Shown piece after piece: positions 11,531-23,095 of a stretch of DNA of 64,000 nucleotides. The stretch is from Chelonoidis abingdonii (Eukaryota > Chordata > Testudines > Testudinidae), in the NCBI RefSeq assembly GCF_003597395.2, contig NC_133790.1, positions 22,537,854 through 22,601,853 on the forward strand, read 5' to 3'. A program made the position numbers and the translations under genes. The number at the start of each line of letters is the position of its first letter. Positions within the stretch are counted from its first letter, which is position 1. A model generated the notes under the pieces. That model was not told where the DNA came from and did not search any database. It was given only the letters and a program-made list of their open reading frames with translations.

Positions 11531-13330
11531 TGAAAGAGAGATATATGATAAGAAAATAATCTGGGGAATGCAAGCAATGCCCCACCCCACGCTGCTAAGA
11601 GTGAGTGCGTGCTGGATCTGGAGAAAGCAATAAATCTGCCCTGTGAACTGGTCTCATTGTTACTGTGTAATGCTGCTGGAGCATGCCTGCAAAATCATCA
11701 TGAATGTTTACTAGCCTAGGCACAAAGTCTACTTGCCTGTTTTTACCATGCTGCGCTGAAAATATGATACGTTAATTGCCCATCAGATAAAATCACGTGT
11801 GCCTCAAACTAATGTGGTAAGTAGAGTTTTTCCAGGCTGTAGAATTAGAAACTATTTCATCATGGGTGGCCAGCATGCATGCTGCTGTTCTATGGATACC
11901 AGAATTGTTGTATGCCCCCTTCCCAGAAGAGTACAGGAAACTAATCTAAAGAACTGAAAAGTACTTGAATTACTGATTTACATTCCCCTCTGATAGTGGA
12001 AAAGAGCAGATTGATGCTCTACTTGTATGTAAAGACTTGTGAAAATAAATTGTTTGAACAGACTGATGCATGGTATGGTGGGAATCGCTCCCAGTGAAAC
12101 TCTATTTACAGGGCAGTAGAATGAAAAGTCCCAAATTTGTCACTGTGTCACAGTTTTCCATTTTCAGTTCTGGTAATAATGAATTGCTACTTTGAGGGAG
12201 ACTGTTCAGGGAAAAGAAAATGATTTCCCCTGAGAGGGGGTCCTGCTGTGTGTGTTTTGCAGGGCTTATCTGGGCTCCCTGCAAAGCTATTCAAGCTCCA
12301 CAGCCCAAGATTTTGAATGTGACCTTCTCCTCTATCCCTTCCCCATCTCTATCCCAAATTGTTCTCCCATACCTGCTGGAGTAGGGATAGGGAATGTATC
12401 AGGAATGGTATATATGTGCTTGAGGAGCGACCTAATGGAAGAGTAGATGGAAATATACTGTTAAATAGAAAGAAGGAATCTGCAGGGTGGCCCAGTCAGG
12501 AATGATTTAAAGAGAAAATCCCCTTTTCCTTCCCTCCCCGTGGGTAGACTGTTATCACCAGTATTGTTAATAGGGACAGGCTGTGTTCCATGCCACGTGA
12601 CACTGTCACGTAAGCACTAATCATTGTTTTAGTATCCCAACTTTTTCCTGGTGGGGTACAGAGAAGGGATCTTACTGTCCTGTGTTCATGACTAGACCCA
12701 GTACTTTTTCAGCAGTGGCAACACAATTAGTTGCTGGCTATGCAGCTACTGGGTATTGATGAATGATTGTACTCAACTCTCCAGTGGTGACTGAGGCCTC
12801 CACCTGCCACAGTATTTCCCAATTGGGAATGAAAGCCGAGCAAGTGCCTCCAAGTATTTCTACTTCATATTTTATAGTAACAATTTTTCTCAGGCTTTAG
12901 TAGCTGCATGGGGTACATGCTACTTATATCAGCTGTTCCTTGGCTTTTCCTCTACTGTCTGGTCAGGATACCTTGGGCTGCAAAAAGTTTTTGCGGAGGG
13001 TCTAGAAGTGTGGCAACATTACAGGGTTGACTGGCTCAGTGCAAGACCTCTGAGGGAAAGAGGGGAAGGAGATGACATTCCTCACTCCATCAGCTATGAT
13101 GCATCTTTAACACTGTTTTCATGGCATAGATATGTGGTACTTTAGGGGGACAGCTAGAGAAGGAGAAGCCCTCAAAGAAGTTCCAAATGTCATTTTATTA
13201 ATATGCACTATTTTAATTGTACAGGTATTTTGGGTGCTCCCTCCTCCTCCCAGGAAAGACATACTTCATATAACATTGAGCTCCTATGTAATACTTTCCT
13301 TCTTCAAAGAGATTTACTATAATGAACTAA
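11530..13330. other. Intergenic sequence, nothing recognised
   Basis: No gene, and no repeat family that I can name. The frames at 12102-12284 and 12252-12446 overlap on opposite strands and show no domain. Confidence 0.4.
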
Positions 13331-13334
13331 TCAG

Positions 13335-13510
13335 TCCACCCAACACCCCTGTGAGGTAGGGACGTATTGTTATCCCAGTTTGATTGATGGTGAAACTGAG
13401 ACACAAAGATGTGAAGTGACTCTCCTCAGGGTCACACAGAGAGCCAGTAACAGAACTGGGAGGAGAACCCATGGCTTCCAATCCTGTTCTCTAACCACAG
13501 ATCAACGTCC
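13335..13510 (-). repeat. MIR SINE relic
   Basis: CCCTGTGAGGTAGGGACGTA, then TGGTGAAACTGAGACACAAA, GTGAAGTGACTCTCCTCAGG and GTCACACAGAGAGCCAGTAA give the reverse complement of the MIR consensus in order. It is better preserved than the copy at 6303. Confidence 0.8.
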
Positions 13511-13519
13511 TGAAACAAA

Positions 13520-15280
13520 GCTGCCCTGTTTCAATACAATAAATAAAACTAACAAAAATATAGATCCTGAATACTCTCCCATCCAAATAAGACCAAGTAA
13601 CCCAGCTCCTGATATTGCACTGAGGACAATGGCAGAAAGAAAAAATACTATAATTACAGTCATTAACATTATGTTAATGAGTGCAGTCTCTGCATGTACA
13701 TTAAACTTACACTATAAGGGCTATTTATTCCAGGCCTAGTTGGAGCTCTTCCATCTCTAAGGCAATTATATTACGGTCACCTGTCACTTAATACTAGCTC
13801 TTTACCCTCTGCCAGGTTAAAGAGAATAGTGAAAAATACTGAAAAGGTAGACTGATGTCCAAAGGCTCAAATCCTTACTCAGGCAAGTAGTTTAAACAAA
13901 ATAACATTCAGTAAAGTTTACCCGAGTGAACAGAGCTTGTGGGATCAAGGCCGCAAGTTGTACTCAGCAGAAGCACAATCATTCTTAGGATTCAGGATTT
14001 ATCAGCAGCACTAAACAGAGAGAGACTAAGACAGAGAAGAGGGAAGGGACAAGTCATATCAACAAGTGACAAGTATTCTCCTTGACAGATGGTTTTAACA
14101 TGGTGTTTGGTGTTACAGTGAGAAATCCATTTAGCATTTTGTCTCAGCATGTTTGGACGTTTTGAATGTTCTTTTGTCCCCCTGCAGGCTTTCCTAAAAG
14201 AATCCTGAGCTTCTGGTTTCTTTAATCTCCTTTGCTGTCTTAAAAGAAAAAGTCAAAGATGGCTCTGTAAGTCTCAGTTTTCTGTAACATACCAGGGAAT
14301 GTAATTAAAGGAGAATTTTAAAAGTTCAGAATCATTGTACCAAGGACATGATATTTATCAAGTGCCCCTCCTCTGACTGACAAACAAATTTATTCCTCAG
14401 AAGTAGCATGTACCTATGAAATCACATTAATTTGGTGGAACAGAAACAGCAATGGGAAAAGCAGTTGGTTTTCAAGGCTTCAATATGTATACCCGGGTGT
14501 GTAAAAGAGGAAATAGAAATATAGTTTTGTGTTAAATTAGGGTGTGATCCTTCTCATCCCAGTAGTTCCACTGAAATTAGGCCTTGCAGGATTGAGCCCC
14601 TAGCTTGTTTCTTCCCCCAGGCAGATGAAGTCTGGCCTTTGAAGACAAAAAGACAAGCTGTATGCATGCATGTGCACCCCTCCACTCCACAGTCCCCATA
14701 AGTGTGTTTCTCCCATGTTCTCCCCCAGCACTGGAAGGACATCACTCTGCAGGTAAATTTGGGAGAGTTTCCCCCTTTCTTTTTTTTGGACTGAAGAAAC
14801 ACATAGAAGCTACTACTGGATATTTCTTGAGCAAAGAGAAGTAATGAAAACAAGCTACTGAGATGCATGCATTGCTGGATTGGCACATCCATTTTAAATG
14901 TCAATAATGTCTTCTCTTATAAATTCAGCATTTCCAGGTAATGAGGGAGACAGAGTAGCAACCTCAGGATCTGACAGGAGTGCAGTTATCTCTCTGTGCA
15001 CAAATCCCATACCTCATCTGCATATTGACAAAAACCAAGTTGATTTGAAATAAAAGTTACATTTACCACCCCAGATTTTTAAATAAATATCTAAACATAT
15101 CCAAACCCAGCATTCAGCATCAACTTATTTTGACTGAGGAAGTTCATGAGCTCACAGGATTGAGTCCTATATCTACCCATGCCTCCACTCAATGTTGTAA
15201 TTTCTGGGGAAGGTGGCAACCAACCAATAACATGGCACTCTGCAAGCACAGTGAGGGAGGTGGAAATGTGGGTAGGGAAA
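13520..15280. other. Intergenic sequence, nothing recognised
   Basis: No coding or RNA gene is supported. The longest frames (14554-14904 minus, 14662-14844 plus) overlap each other and lack domains. Confidence 0.4.
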
Positions 15281-15284
15281 CCTC

Positions 15285-15640
15285 TCACACTTACAAAAAG
15301 AACAATTAGACTGTGGAACTCATTGTCATAGGATGTCATTAAGACCAAGACTTTAGCAAGATTCAAAATGATTGGACATTTATATGGTTAACAGTTAATG
15401 CTAACAAATTTTTCTGACAAAATATAAAACCTCATACTTCTGGGTTTAAAAGAGTTTTAGAGATTAGGATGAGATTTTTCATGGGAGGTGGCAGATTATC
15501 CCACATCTGCCTACTGTGGAGTTACTTGCACCTTCTTCTGAAGCATCTGGGTGCTGGCCAGTCAGAGATAGGATGCTGAACTAGATGGACCATAGGTCTA
15601 ATTTAATATGCCAATTCTGATGTTCCTAGATATCCCAGCC
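15285..15640 (+). mobile_element. CR1 LINE 3' end
   Basis: ACTGTGGAACTCATTGTCAT encodes the C-terminal CR1 ORF2 run (W-N-S-L-P-like, here degraded). After it comes the 3' UTR with GCATCTGGGTGCTGGCCA, ACTAGATGGACCATAGGTCT and an end of 8-base units near ATGTTCCT. This is the sense-strand tail of a CR1 copy. Confidence 0.8.
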
Positions 15641-16034
15641 CAAAATGATTAAACTGTCTCTATTACTCTGGGGCACACAAGCTGCAAACATGTCAGAATA
15701 AAATATGCATAAATTAGACTCAGGCACACCCTCCCTCCTTAAAATGGATGTTACTTTCAAACTTCTGATGTGTGGGTTTTGGTCCCAGAGTTCACCCTAT
15801 TCACTACTATAAGACGCCTTGAGATTTCCCCATCCCACTGAGCTCAAGTCTGTACCTGATCCTAACGGGGCCATTCCTGCCATACAGACTCCCAACTCCT
15901 GCAGCGAACACTTCCCAAACCAGCTTTCTAGTTGGAAGGAGGGATTTCTGGCAGTCAGTCAGACTTTCATTGCCAGCAGAACTCAAGTGAACTAAGAGAA
16001 ACAAACCAGACGTGTGACGGGTCAGAATTCTCAT

Positions 16035-16130
16035 AGAGTCAAAGGCCAGAAAGGACCATCATGAACATCTAGTCTGACGTCCAGCACATTGCCCAGTTTT
16101 GTTCTGTCTCCAACATTTAGGGTTGGAATC
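16035..16130 (-). mobile_element. CR1 LINE 3' end fragment
   Basis: AGAGTCAAAGGCCAGAAAGG followed by ACCATCATGAACATCTAGTC is the reverse complement of the CR1 3' end. Only about 100 bases remain. Confidence 0.65.
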
Positions 16131-16499
16131 AGATACAAGACTCTCTCTGCTTCTTCCTAATGAGTTGGTTACACCGATGACATATAGAGGCGGAATGGCT
16201 GAGAGGAGCTCCGCTCGTAGCCACCCCTCCACCCCAAAGGCAGTTCCACTGGGGAGGAAAGGTGCTTCCCTGCAAAGGGAGAGAACCGCGCCCCCAAAGC
16301 AGCCGTGCTCAGCGGAACCCCTTCCGCGGTGGGTATGGCTTCTCGCGCTGAGCTGCGAGAAGGGGGGCCGGGCGCAGGCTCCACCTTACTTCTACTCCCG
16401 AGGCAGCTTTCTTGCACTGCAGGGGAAATTTAATAACTCAGAATGAGCAGGCTCGAATCCTGCAGCCTGCCGGGACGGGAAGGGCACCTGGGATAAACA

Positions 16500-17210
16500 G
16501 GTCACACACACCCAGAAAGCACCATGTCCCAGCACTGAGGGGAATGAATAGCTCAGGACTCTTCCCCCCACCCCCGAAGGCTCCATGTCCCCAGCACTGA
16601 GAGCGCAGTGAATAGCTCAGACCCCCCTCCCCCGGAAGGCTCCATGTCCCCAGCACCGAGGGGAGTGATTAGCTCAGACACCCTCCCCACTCCCCGAAGG
16701 CTCCATGTCCCGGCACTGAGAGGGGAGTGAACAACTCAGACACCCCGCACTCCCCGAAGGCTCCATGTCCCAGGACTGAGAGGGGAGTGAACAGCTCAGA
16801 CCACCCTCCCCCGGACGGCTCCATGTCCCCAGCACGGAGGGGAGTGACTAGCTCAGACACCCTCCCCACTCCCGGAAGGCTCCATGTCCCAGGACTGAGA
16901 GGGGAGTGACTAGCTCAGACACGCCCCCACTCCCGATGGCTCCATGTCCCAGCACTGAAAGGGAGTGAATAGCTCAGACACCCTCCCCACTCCCCGAAGG
17001 CTCCATGTCCGCAGCACTGAGAGGGGAGTGAATAGCTCAGACACGCCCCCCCCGCCCCCGCGGAAGGCTCCAAGTCCCTACCGAGAGAGAAGTGAATAGC
17101 TCAGACTCTCCCCCCCACTCCCCTCCTGGAAGGCTCCATGTCCCAGCACTGAGGGGAACACCTCAGACTCTCCCCCCCGCCCGGGAAGGCTCCTGTCCCC
17201 AGTTCTCTGG
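16500..17210. repeat. Minisatellite, about 60-bp unit, about 12 copies
   Basis: The unit contains AAGGCTCCATGTCCCAGCAC, then TGAGAGGGGAGTGAATAGCT and CAGACACCCTCCCCACTCCC. GGCTCCATGTCC or a close variant recurs near 16514, 16577, 16637, 16699, 16759, 16819, 16880, 16939, 17000, 17068, 17131 and 17187, a period of about 58-68 bases. Copies at the two ends diverge most. The array ends about 80 bases before the CpG-dense SPPL3 promoter region. Confidence 0.95.
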
Positions 17211-17391
17211 GTGGGAGATACGTAGGCAAGACCACCTCATCCCTACAGAAAGCGAACAGATCGCACTCCCGGCAGAAGGCTCTGCCTCGCCTCCCCGGAC
17301 GATCACCGGGAACGGAGTGTAGGCAGGCCCAGCACACACCCGCGTCAGGTTCCGTAGTGCTTCTGCGCCAGTGGGCTGGCGGCGGCGGCGG

Positions 17392-17416
17392 CACGTGAGC
17401 GTGTTGTGGGCACGTG
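17392..17416. promoter_or_regulatory. Paired CACGTG E-boxes
   Basis: CACGTG occurs at 17392-17397 and again at 17411-17416, 19 bases apart, at the upstream edge of the CpG island. The second is embedded in GGCACGTGAC, close to the GTCACGTGAC palindrome bound by bHLH-Zip factors (USF, MYC/MAX, and TFEB-type CLEAR sites). Confidence 0.6.
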
Positions 17417-17543
17417 ACCCGCGCGATCGGAGGCCCCGTCCCCCGTGCGCGAGCAGAGTCTGAGCGGCCTCGCCTTGGAGCTCGGTACGAGGAGTTTCCC
17501 CTTCTCTTTTTTCCAGTCCGGACGCTGTCGCCGCTTCCCAGTC

Positions 17544-17597
17544 ATGAGGCCTGGTCGTCGTCGGCGCCCGAGCACGGCCCTGTGGCGTGGCTACTGA
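17544..17597 (+). other. Upstream ORF 1 in the SPPL3 leader
   Basis: ATG at 17544, 17 codons and a TGA ending at 17597, encoding the arginine-rich MRPGRRRRPSTALWRGY. It counts only if transcription starts upstream of it. Confidence 0.35.
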
Positions 17598-17659
17598 GCA
17601 GCCCCCCCTCCAGCCGGGCGGGGACCCCGTCGCTCTTCTCCCTGCTTACAGTCGCCGCC

Positions 17660-17695
17660 ATGTTGGGCCGGGAGCCGCAGCGGGGCGGCCAGTGA
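17660..17695 (+). other. Upstream ORF 2 in the SPPL3 leader
   Basis: ATG at 17660 in the context GCCGCCATGT, 11 codons (MLGREPQRGGQ) and a TGA ending at 17695. It stops 75 bases before the SPPL3 ATG. The -6 to -1 context is an ideal Kozak match, although +4 is T. Confidence 0.45.
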
Positions 17696-17770
17696 GCCCC
17701 GGAGCAAGTGAGGGAGAGGAGGAGCCGGGGCTTGGCCACCGCCGCGCAGCTCGGCCGCCCCGCAGCCGTC

Positions 17771-17793
17771 ATGGCGGAACAGACCTACTCCTG
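17771..17793 (+). CDS. SPPL3: SPPL3 coding exon 1 (signal peptide peptidase-like 3, N-terminus)
   Basis: The ATG at 17771 (context GCCGTCATGG) opens MAEQTYS plus the first two bases of a tryptophan codon, which is split TG|G by a GTGAGC donor at 17794. MAEQTYSW is the start of SPPL3 (from memory, identical in human), a multipass GxGD intramembrane aspartyl protease of the Golgi. It cleaves type II membrane proteins, notably glycosyltransferases such as MGAT5. The exon is tiny because the first membrane segment starts in exon 2, which is not in the window. The position, in a CpG island head to head with HNF1A, matches the human gene order and makes the call firm despite only eight residues. 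The frame has no break. Confidence 0.92.
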
Positions 17794-20700
17794 GTGAGCA
17801 GCTGGGCCAGGCTGGCGGGGGAGGCTCCGGGCCCGCGGAGGAGGGGGGGCCGGGCGGAGGGTCGGCAGGGAATGCTACGGACCCGGGGATGGGCCGGGCG
17901 GAGGGCTGGGTGGTGTGTTCCGGGGTGAGTGAGAGAGGCTGCCTTCGGGGACGGGCTTGTGGCTGCGAGCCGGGGAGCAGGTGTTGTCCTTGGGGACGAG
18001 TGGGCAAGGAGCTGGCGATGCATCTCTCCTCGGGGATGGAGCGGTGGCTCGGAGACCGGGCTGTAAGGCCCCTTTCCTGCCCCAGGGGAGTGTTTAAGAC
18101 CCCACAGGAGGCAGCGGGGAGCTCTGGGCGCGAGGCCCGTGGTGTCGCGTAAACCTGTAACAGCGGAACTGGGCGCTTATTCTGCACGGCCGTTTACAGA
18201 AATAACTGGGGGAGTCACGGGAGATACTCCCTTGAACGGCTGCAAATGTAAGTAGGCCTCTCTAAACACGGAGCGCTGCGCTCTCAGCCCCTTTTGTAGC
18301 AGCTGGAGTCCTTTTAGGTTACTTGAGCACGTTCATGGCAATAGGTGTTACACTAAACTCCTCTTAAACCCAGAGTAAGGAGGGAAACGTTTCCTGCAGT
18401 TAAAAGTTAGTGGGTGTTAATTCTTCCTAACTTTATCTCCAGATCCATATCTGGATCAGAACATTTCTCTTGAAAAGATTGTGTGGCAGAGTTTTTTCCC
18501 CAGTGAACTGATAATATTGTATACAGGAAATAAAAGAACAGGGTGAAGAGACCAGTGAAACAGAGCAACTGAGAACAGGGGACATTGTGTGTATGTCCTG
18601 ATCCTCTGTCAGGCCTAGTTGGGATTCAAGATTTGATTACTTCCATAGTTTGCTTTTGATGATTTCAAGGATTAAAGAAGAAAATATTTCAGATAATCTA
18701 ATTGTGCAAAGATGCCAAATGAACAACTGGATTGACTGGAAGAATATTGCAGTACTTGCATTGTAGTACTTAACTCTTCACATTTTGAGCTATTCTGTTG
18801 TTGTAAAGCCAAAAGTAGTTTTTTTTGTATTTTGAAAATTTTATGAGATTATTATTAAAAGAGGAAAAACTTGATCTTTTGACCTTAGGGTATACCATCT
18901 GCAGAGGGGGCATTGCATTTATTCAGTTGAGCCAATGAGCAAACTTTCCACTCTAAATGCTTCTGAAAATCTTAATCGCTACCTTGGATTCCCTTTCTCT
19001 TTTAAACAGATGTGGTTGTTGTTGTTACCTATCTTTTTTTTTTTAGAACAGTACTAAAGATAACCACCAAAAGCACTTCAGTTCTTATTCTGAAGGAGAT
19101 TAATATTTCTGTAGTCTACGTACATTAAGCAAGTAAAGCTGAAGATAGGAGTTAGCTGGCATTTTAACCACTTGATACATTAATAGAGCTATGGCTCTTC
19201 CTTGCTGTAGCAGAACAATACATGTGTCTCAGAACAGAGTGAGTAATTTTGCTTTTACCTATATCCGTTAATATAATCTATTTTATCTGGTGTTGTTTAC
19301 ACTTTATATGTAAGGCTTTAATCAACATAGTGCGAGGAATGTGGTGCGAAGAATGGTAAAGACCCAGTTCAGATTTGAACTCTTCTATTATGTATCTTTT
19401 GCGCTCTTTTCTGCGTGCAAAGCATTTGATTATTCATCGTCAGTCAACAATCTTTGGATTTCTTTATATAAGTATGATAATACAGTTCTGTACATAATCT
19501 TCTATGGTACCAGAAGTATGTTTGTTTATTGTAAAGTGGAAAACCAGTGTTTCTTGGGAAAGCTGTTGAATAAGTGGTACTGCTGTGCTCTTTCTCGCAG
19601 TTGGTGGTTCATTTCCCCTCCATGTGCTAGATCTAAGCCTCTTTTTGTGCTTTAATTGGCAGCTTTATCAGAGTGAATGGCTTTTCTGTCCCATAGGATA
19701 ACACCATTTCTAGCATCTGGGTATCCTGCCTTTAACAGCAGCTAACCCCTAATGGATAAGTGGGACAAAAAAACCCCATAAAGCACCTTCCCTGCTGAAC
19801 AGCTGTAGGTATAAGGTGGGAGGATTTTTCTGACGCCTATGGGGCTTATTATCTTCTGTCCTGAAACATATTTGATCACCTCATCTTACCATGCATAACT
19901 ATCAGTGTTAATCATACAGTCACTTAACTTTGTAAATCAAGTTAATTTAAAACTCTAATTCCACTTGCATTGATATCTGGAGACTGCCTATGTGTTATGT
20001 GAAGTATTTTCTAAAATAATTAAAAATTTGATTACAGGACACAAGCATTGTCTGAAATGATTTCTATAAAATGAGATAATATAACATACTATCATTTTCT
20101 TAGCATATTTTAAGACAGTTGATAGAAACGTTAATTTGTAAGTGGTGAGGACATTGTAATTTTGATATTTCACTGTTTTACTCTCTTTGTATTATGGATA
20201 TAAAGCTGAAATTTTATGAAGTGTTTTCTTTAATGTTTTAATTTTACCTGCATTTTTATTTCACAGTGATTACTTTTCTTACGTTAAGGGCCATTGTGGA
20301 AAGGAGTACTGATCCCTTTTTATCATGCCTTTTAAATACAGCAAGTGCCTTCTGACTTTTCTTCCCCAGGCTATTTCTTGTAAAATCTTCATATTTAAAC
20401 CCTATCCAGAACAGTAACTGTTTTTCTTTGGGCCTTTTCAGTCTCTGCTGTATTGGATCTATTTGTCCATTTAGAAACTAGTATTTCAAAGGGGGGGTGT
20501 ACTATCCTAAAATAAGTAACAAGAATTTATTTTCTGGCATGACTATGATTAGTATTTTCCTGGGAATGGCTAATCTTGATATGCAATGTGGAACAAGTGG
20601 CAGAAGGAAACGTTATTTTAAAAAACGTTGAATGACAATGCTTGCTAATGGTGAGTGGGGAAACTTTCTGCCAAGTGCCTGCAGTAGTCGAATGAAGCTC

Positions 20701-21925
20701 ATAAGAACGTAGTTTGTTTCAGTGCTGCTGCTTAAAGTTCTGACCAACAGTGAGACTGAACAGATGCAATTATCATTGAATTATTCTGGAAACTCATGAG
20801 CATCAGAGTTATGGGCTTAATCCTCCTCCGGTAGAAGCTGACAGCAGAAGTATTTCATATGGGATTAGTAGAGGCATAGTGGGAATCTCCCCAACCTATC
20901 TTCCAAGCCAGGAAGTGGGTCTGTGTTGAGACTGTCTCATCAATCAGAAAGTTTTCCCTCTTCAGGAGCACCAAGATGAGGGAGGGGAAAGTGGCTGTCT
21001 GTCATAGTAACTACAGAGGTGTCTGTGACAGAGGTTAATAGGTGATGAAGATTCAAACTTCAGACATAGAAAAGTCGATGCCAATACAAAAGAAGGGGAT
21101 GAAGACAGCAGGATCTGTGGATGGTAACTTAGTGGAAAAAATCCAGCCCCTCTTTTTCTGTCAGCTTGTGGCGCAGAGAGCGCACTATTCTCTGTAGAGT
21201 ACTTCCATTGGATCCTGCTTGGAAGGGAAAGTAGCATGCATCTGTTATTTGTCTCTGGTTAGCAGGTGTCTAAATGTTCAAGTCCTGATGTAACTCCCCC
21301 TTTTTCTTACCCACTCTGGAAATAGTCTGTTTGGTTTCTTGCTTTCTGAAGCCATTAAAGATTCTCCATAAGTTGGTTTATACAGAAGGCAAGAAGAATG
21401 AGGATTCCTCCTAACAAAACAGAAGTATATTTCCTTTATAATTTCTGTCTCACCCTCTCCTAATAGTATGTCTGAGTGTAACATAGGACATTGTATGTCT
21501 GAATATTTTCCATGGGAGTGTTGTCAGGGAGGTTGAAGGATCAGAGTGAAAAAGCAGATCTGTACTCAGTCAGTAGCCTTTTAATTCTGATTTGGTCACT
21601 AATAAAGTTCAGGGTGAAGATTCAGGCAGTAGAATGGTCCCTGTATTTGACATCAAACTCTTGGGGTATGAAGAAGTGATATTAGGAGGAGGCTTCTCAG
21701 CCCAGTGCAGAAAAGATGGAAATTAATTTATTACTTTTTATTTAGGAATTATTAACAAGTTTATTAATCCTTTCCATGTAAATATTGTAACCAAAACAAC
21801 AGTTACAAAACAGCCATTACAACAGCGAGATTTTGCTTAAGGAGACTTTATACAGAGATATAGTCATCAAAGCTTTCTATTTAATAGGGTGTTCACATGT
21901 TATAGAGTCAGCATCATTACGGTAC

Positions 21926-22022
21926 CAATGATGTCATTTTTAGTGATTTTATTAAATTGAGTGAAATCAGTTTTGACATCAATGATGTCATTTTGAGTGA
22001 TTTTATTAAATTGAGTGAAATC
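21926..22022 (+). repeat. Local tandem duplication, 54-bp period
   Basis: A 43-base block starting CAATGATGTCATTTT and ending ATTGAGTGAAATC occurs at 21926 and again at 21980, with one substitution seen. Each copy has TGATGTCA, one base off the CRE palindrome TGACGTCA. Confidence 0.85.
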
Positions 22023-22996
22023 TCTGATGACACAATTAGCAGACCAGACATAATGCCATCCTTTGTCCCATGATGATTTCTAATCAGCTTTGTGTTTATA
22101 GTGTATTTAGATTCAGAATTCTGGGGTCTGTCTCCATGTCATAGGTAGCTTGAGTTATAACTCAGTGTTGCCCCGAACTTAGGTCCAGGTCCCGTCCCCC
22201 CCCAATTTCACTCGTTTGGTTTGATACTTTTAACTCAAGTAGGCTGGCCCATCAATGGGATATACAGTATGCTATAGCTTAAGATAGCACAGATGTTCAG
22301 CTGCAAAGAAAATCACTCTGTGCAGCTCAAGTGTTGATTTGTAGCATGGCTGCTCTCACTTCAGCTAGGCTAACTTGAGTGAGGTCTGCAGTGAGGACAC
22401 TTGGGGGGTGTGAGGCTGATTACAATAAATGAAAATATAAGAAGGTAATTTTTAATATATAAACTTTTTTAGAAGAGGAATCACAAAATATACAGGCTAA
22501 ATTCTCCCCTTAATTAATCATACCACCTGAAGACTTCAGTGGGAGTTGTGCTCATATATGAAGATAGAATTTAGCTTTTACACTTAAGTTTGTCAATAAC
22601 TGAAATCTGCAGCCAAATTCCACTGTTAACTATTGTAAATCTGTATTGTCTGGCATCAGTGGACTTTACCTAAAGTTGGAATAACAAACATTAGTTATAT
22701 GTACCTATCTCCACCCTTACTGGATTGCTCATTGGTTAAATCCCTTTTCTCCTGTGCTTTGCCTTTTTAGACTATGCACTAGCCTAGGCAGGGACTAGAC
22801 TGAAAAAGACTTTGGGACAAGGAGCAGGGGGTCAACTGAAGCTGGGCGGGAAGTAGTACTGACATTTATGTAGTTAAATGATAACTCAACGTTGTTTCCT
22901 GTTCATGAAGTAAAAAACAATGGGGACTAAATAAATTGAGCACAGTGCAAATTTTGTAATAACTTTAGCTTGGATTAATGACAGATGGCTTATATT

Positions 22997-23095
22997 GGCC
23001 TTGCAGCCATGCCATATTCTGCTGTGATCCTGTCTGATATCAAAACTGTATAGGGACAGGTAGGACCAGTACTTGGATTTGAAATCTCCAAAAGC
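22997..23095 (+). repeat. 5S-rRNA-derived SINE relic
   Basis: The order GCCTTGCAGCCATGCCAT, then GATCCTGTCTGATATC, TAGGGACAGG and CCAGTACTTGGATTTGAAAT follows vertebrate 5S rRNA (GGCCATACCA, GATCTCGTCTGATCTC, AGGGTCGGGCC, TAGTACTTGGATGGGAGACC). The box C region is the best kept and box A is eroded, so it cannot be a working 5S gene. 5S-headed SINEs such as AmnSINE1 (SINE3 class) are the likely source. An old 5S pseudogene is the alternative. The overlapping frames at 22886-23335 are not genes. Confidence 0.6.

Larger units (their letters stand above)
17290..18160 (+). promoter_or_regulatory. SPPL3: SPPL3 CpG-island promoter and 5' leader
   Basis: From about 17290 to 18160 the sequence is GC-rich and dense in CpG, unlike the CpG-poor flanks. 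It encloses SPPL3 exon 1. There is no TATA box. Two CACGTG E-boxes stand at its upstream edge. Such islands usually drive broad expression, which fits SPPL3. The transcription start cannot be fixed by eye, but the leader probably begins between about 17420 and 17650. Confidence 0.88.

Noticed and set aside
17591..18187. 198-codon antisense frame across SPPL3 exon 1
   Set aside because: GC-rich islands lack stop codons by composition. The product is Pro/Arg/Ser-rich without a domain, and it lies opposite a real exon and its intron.
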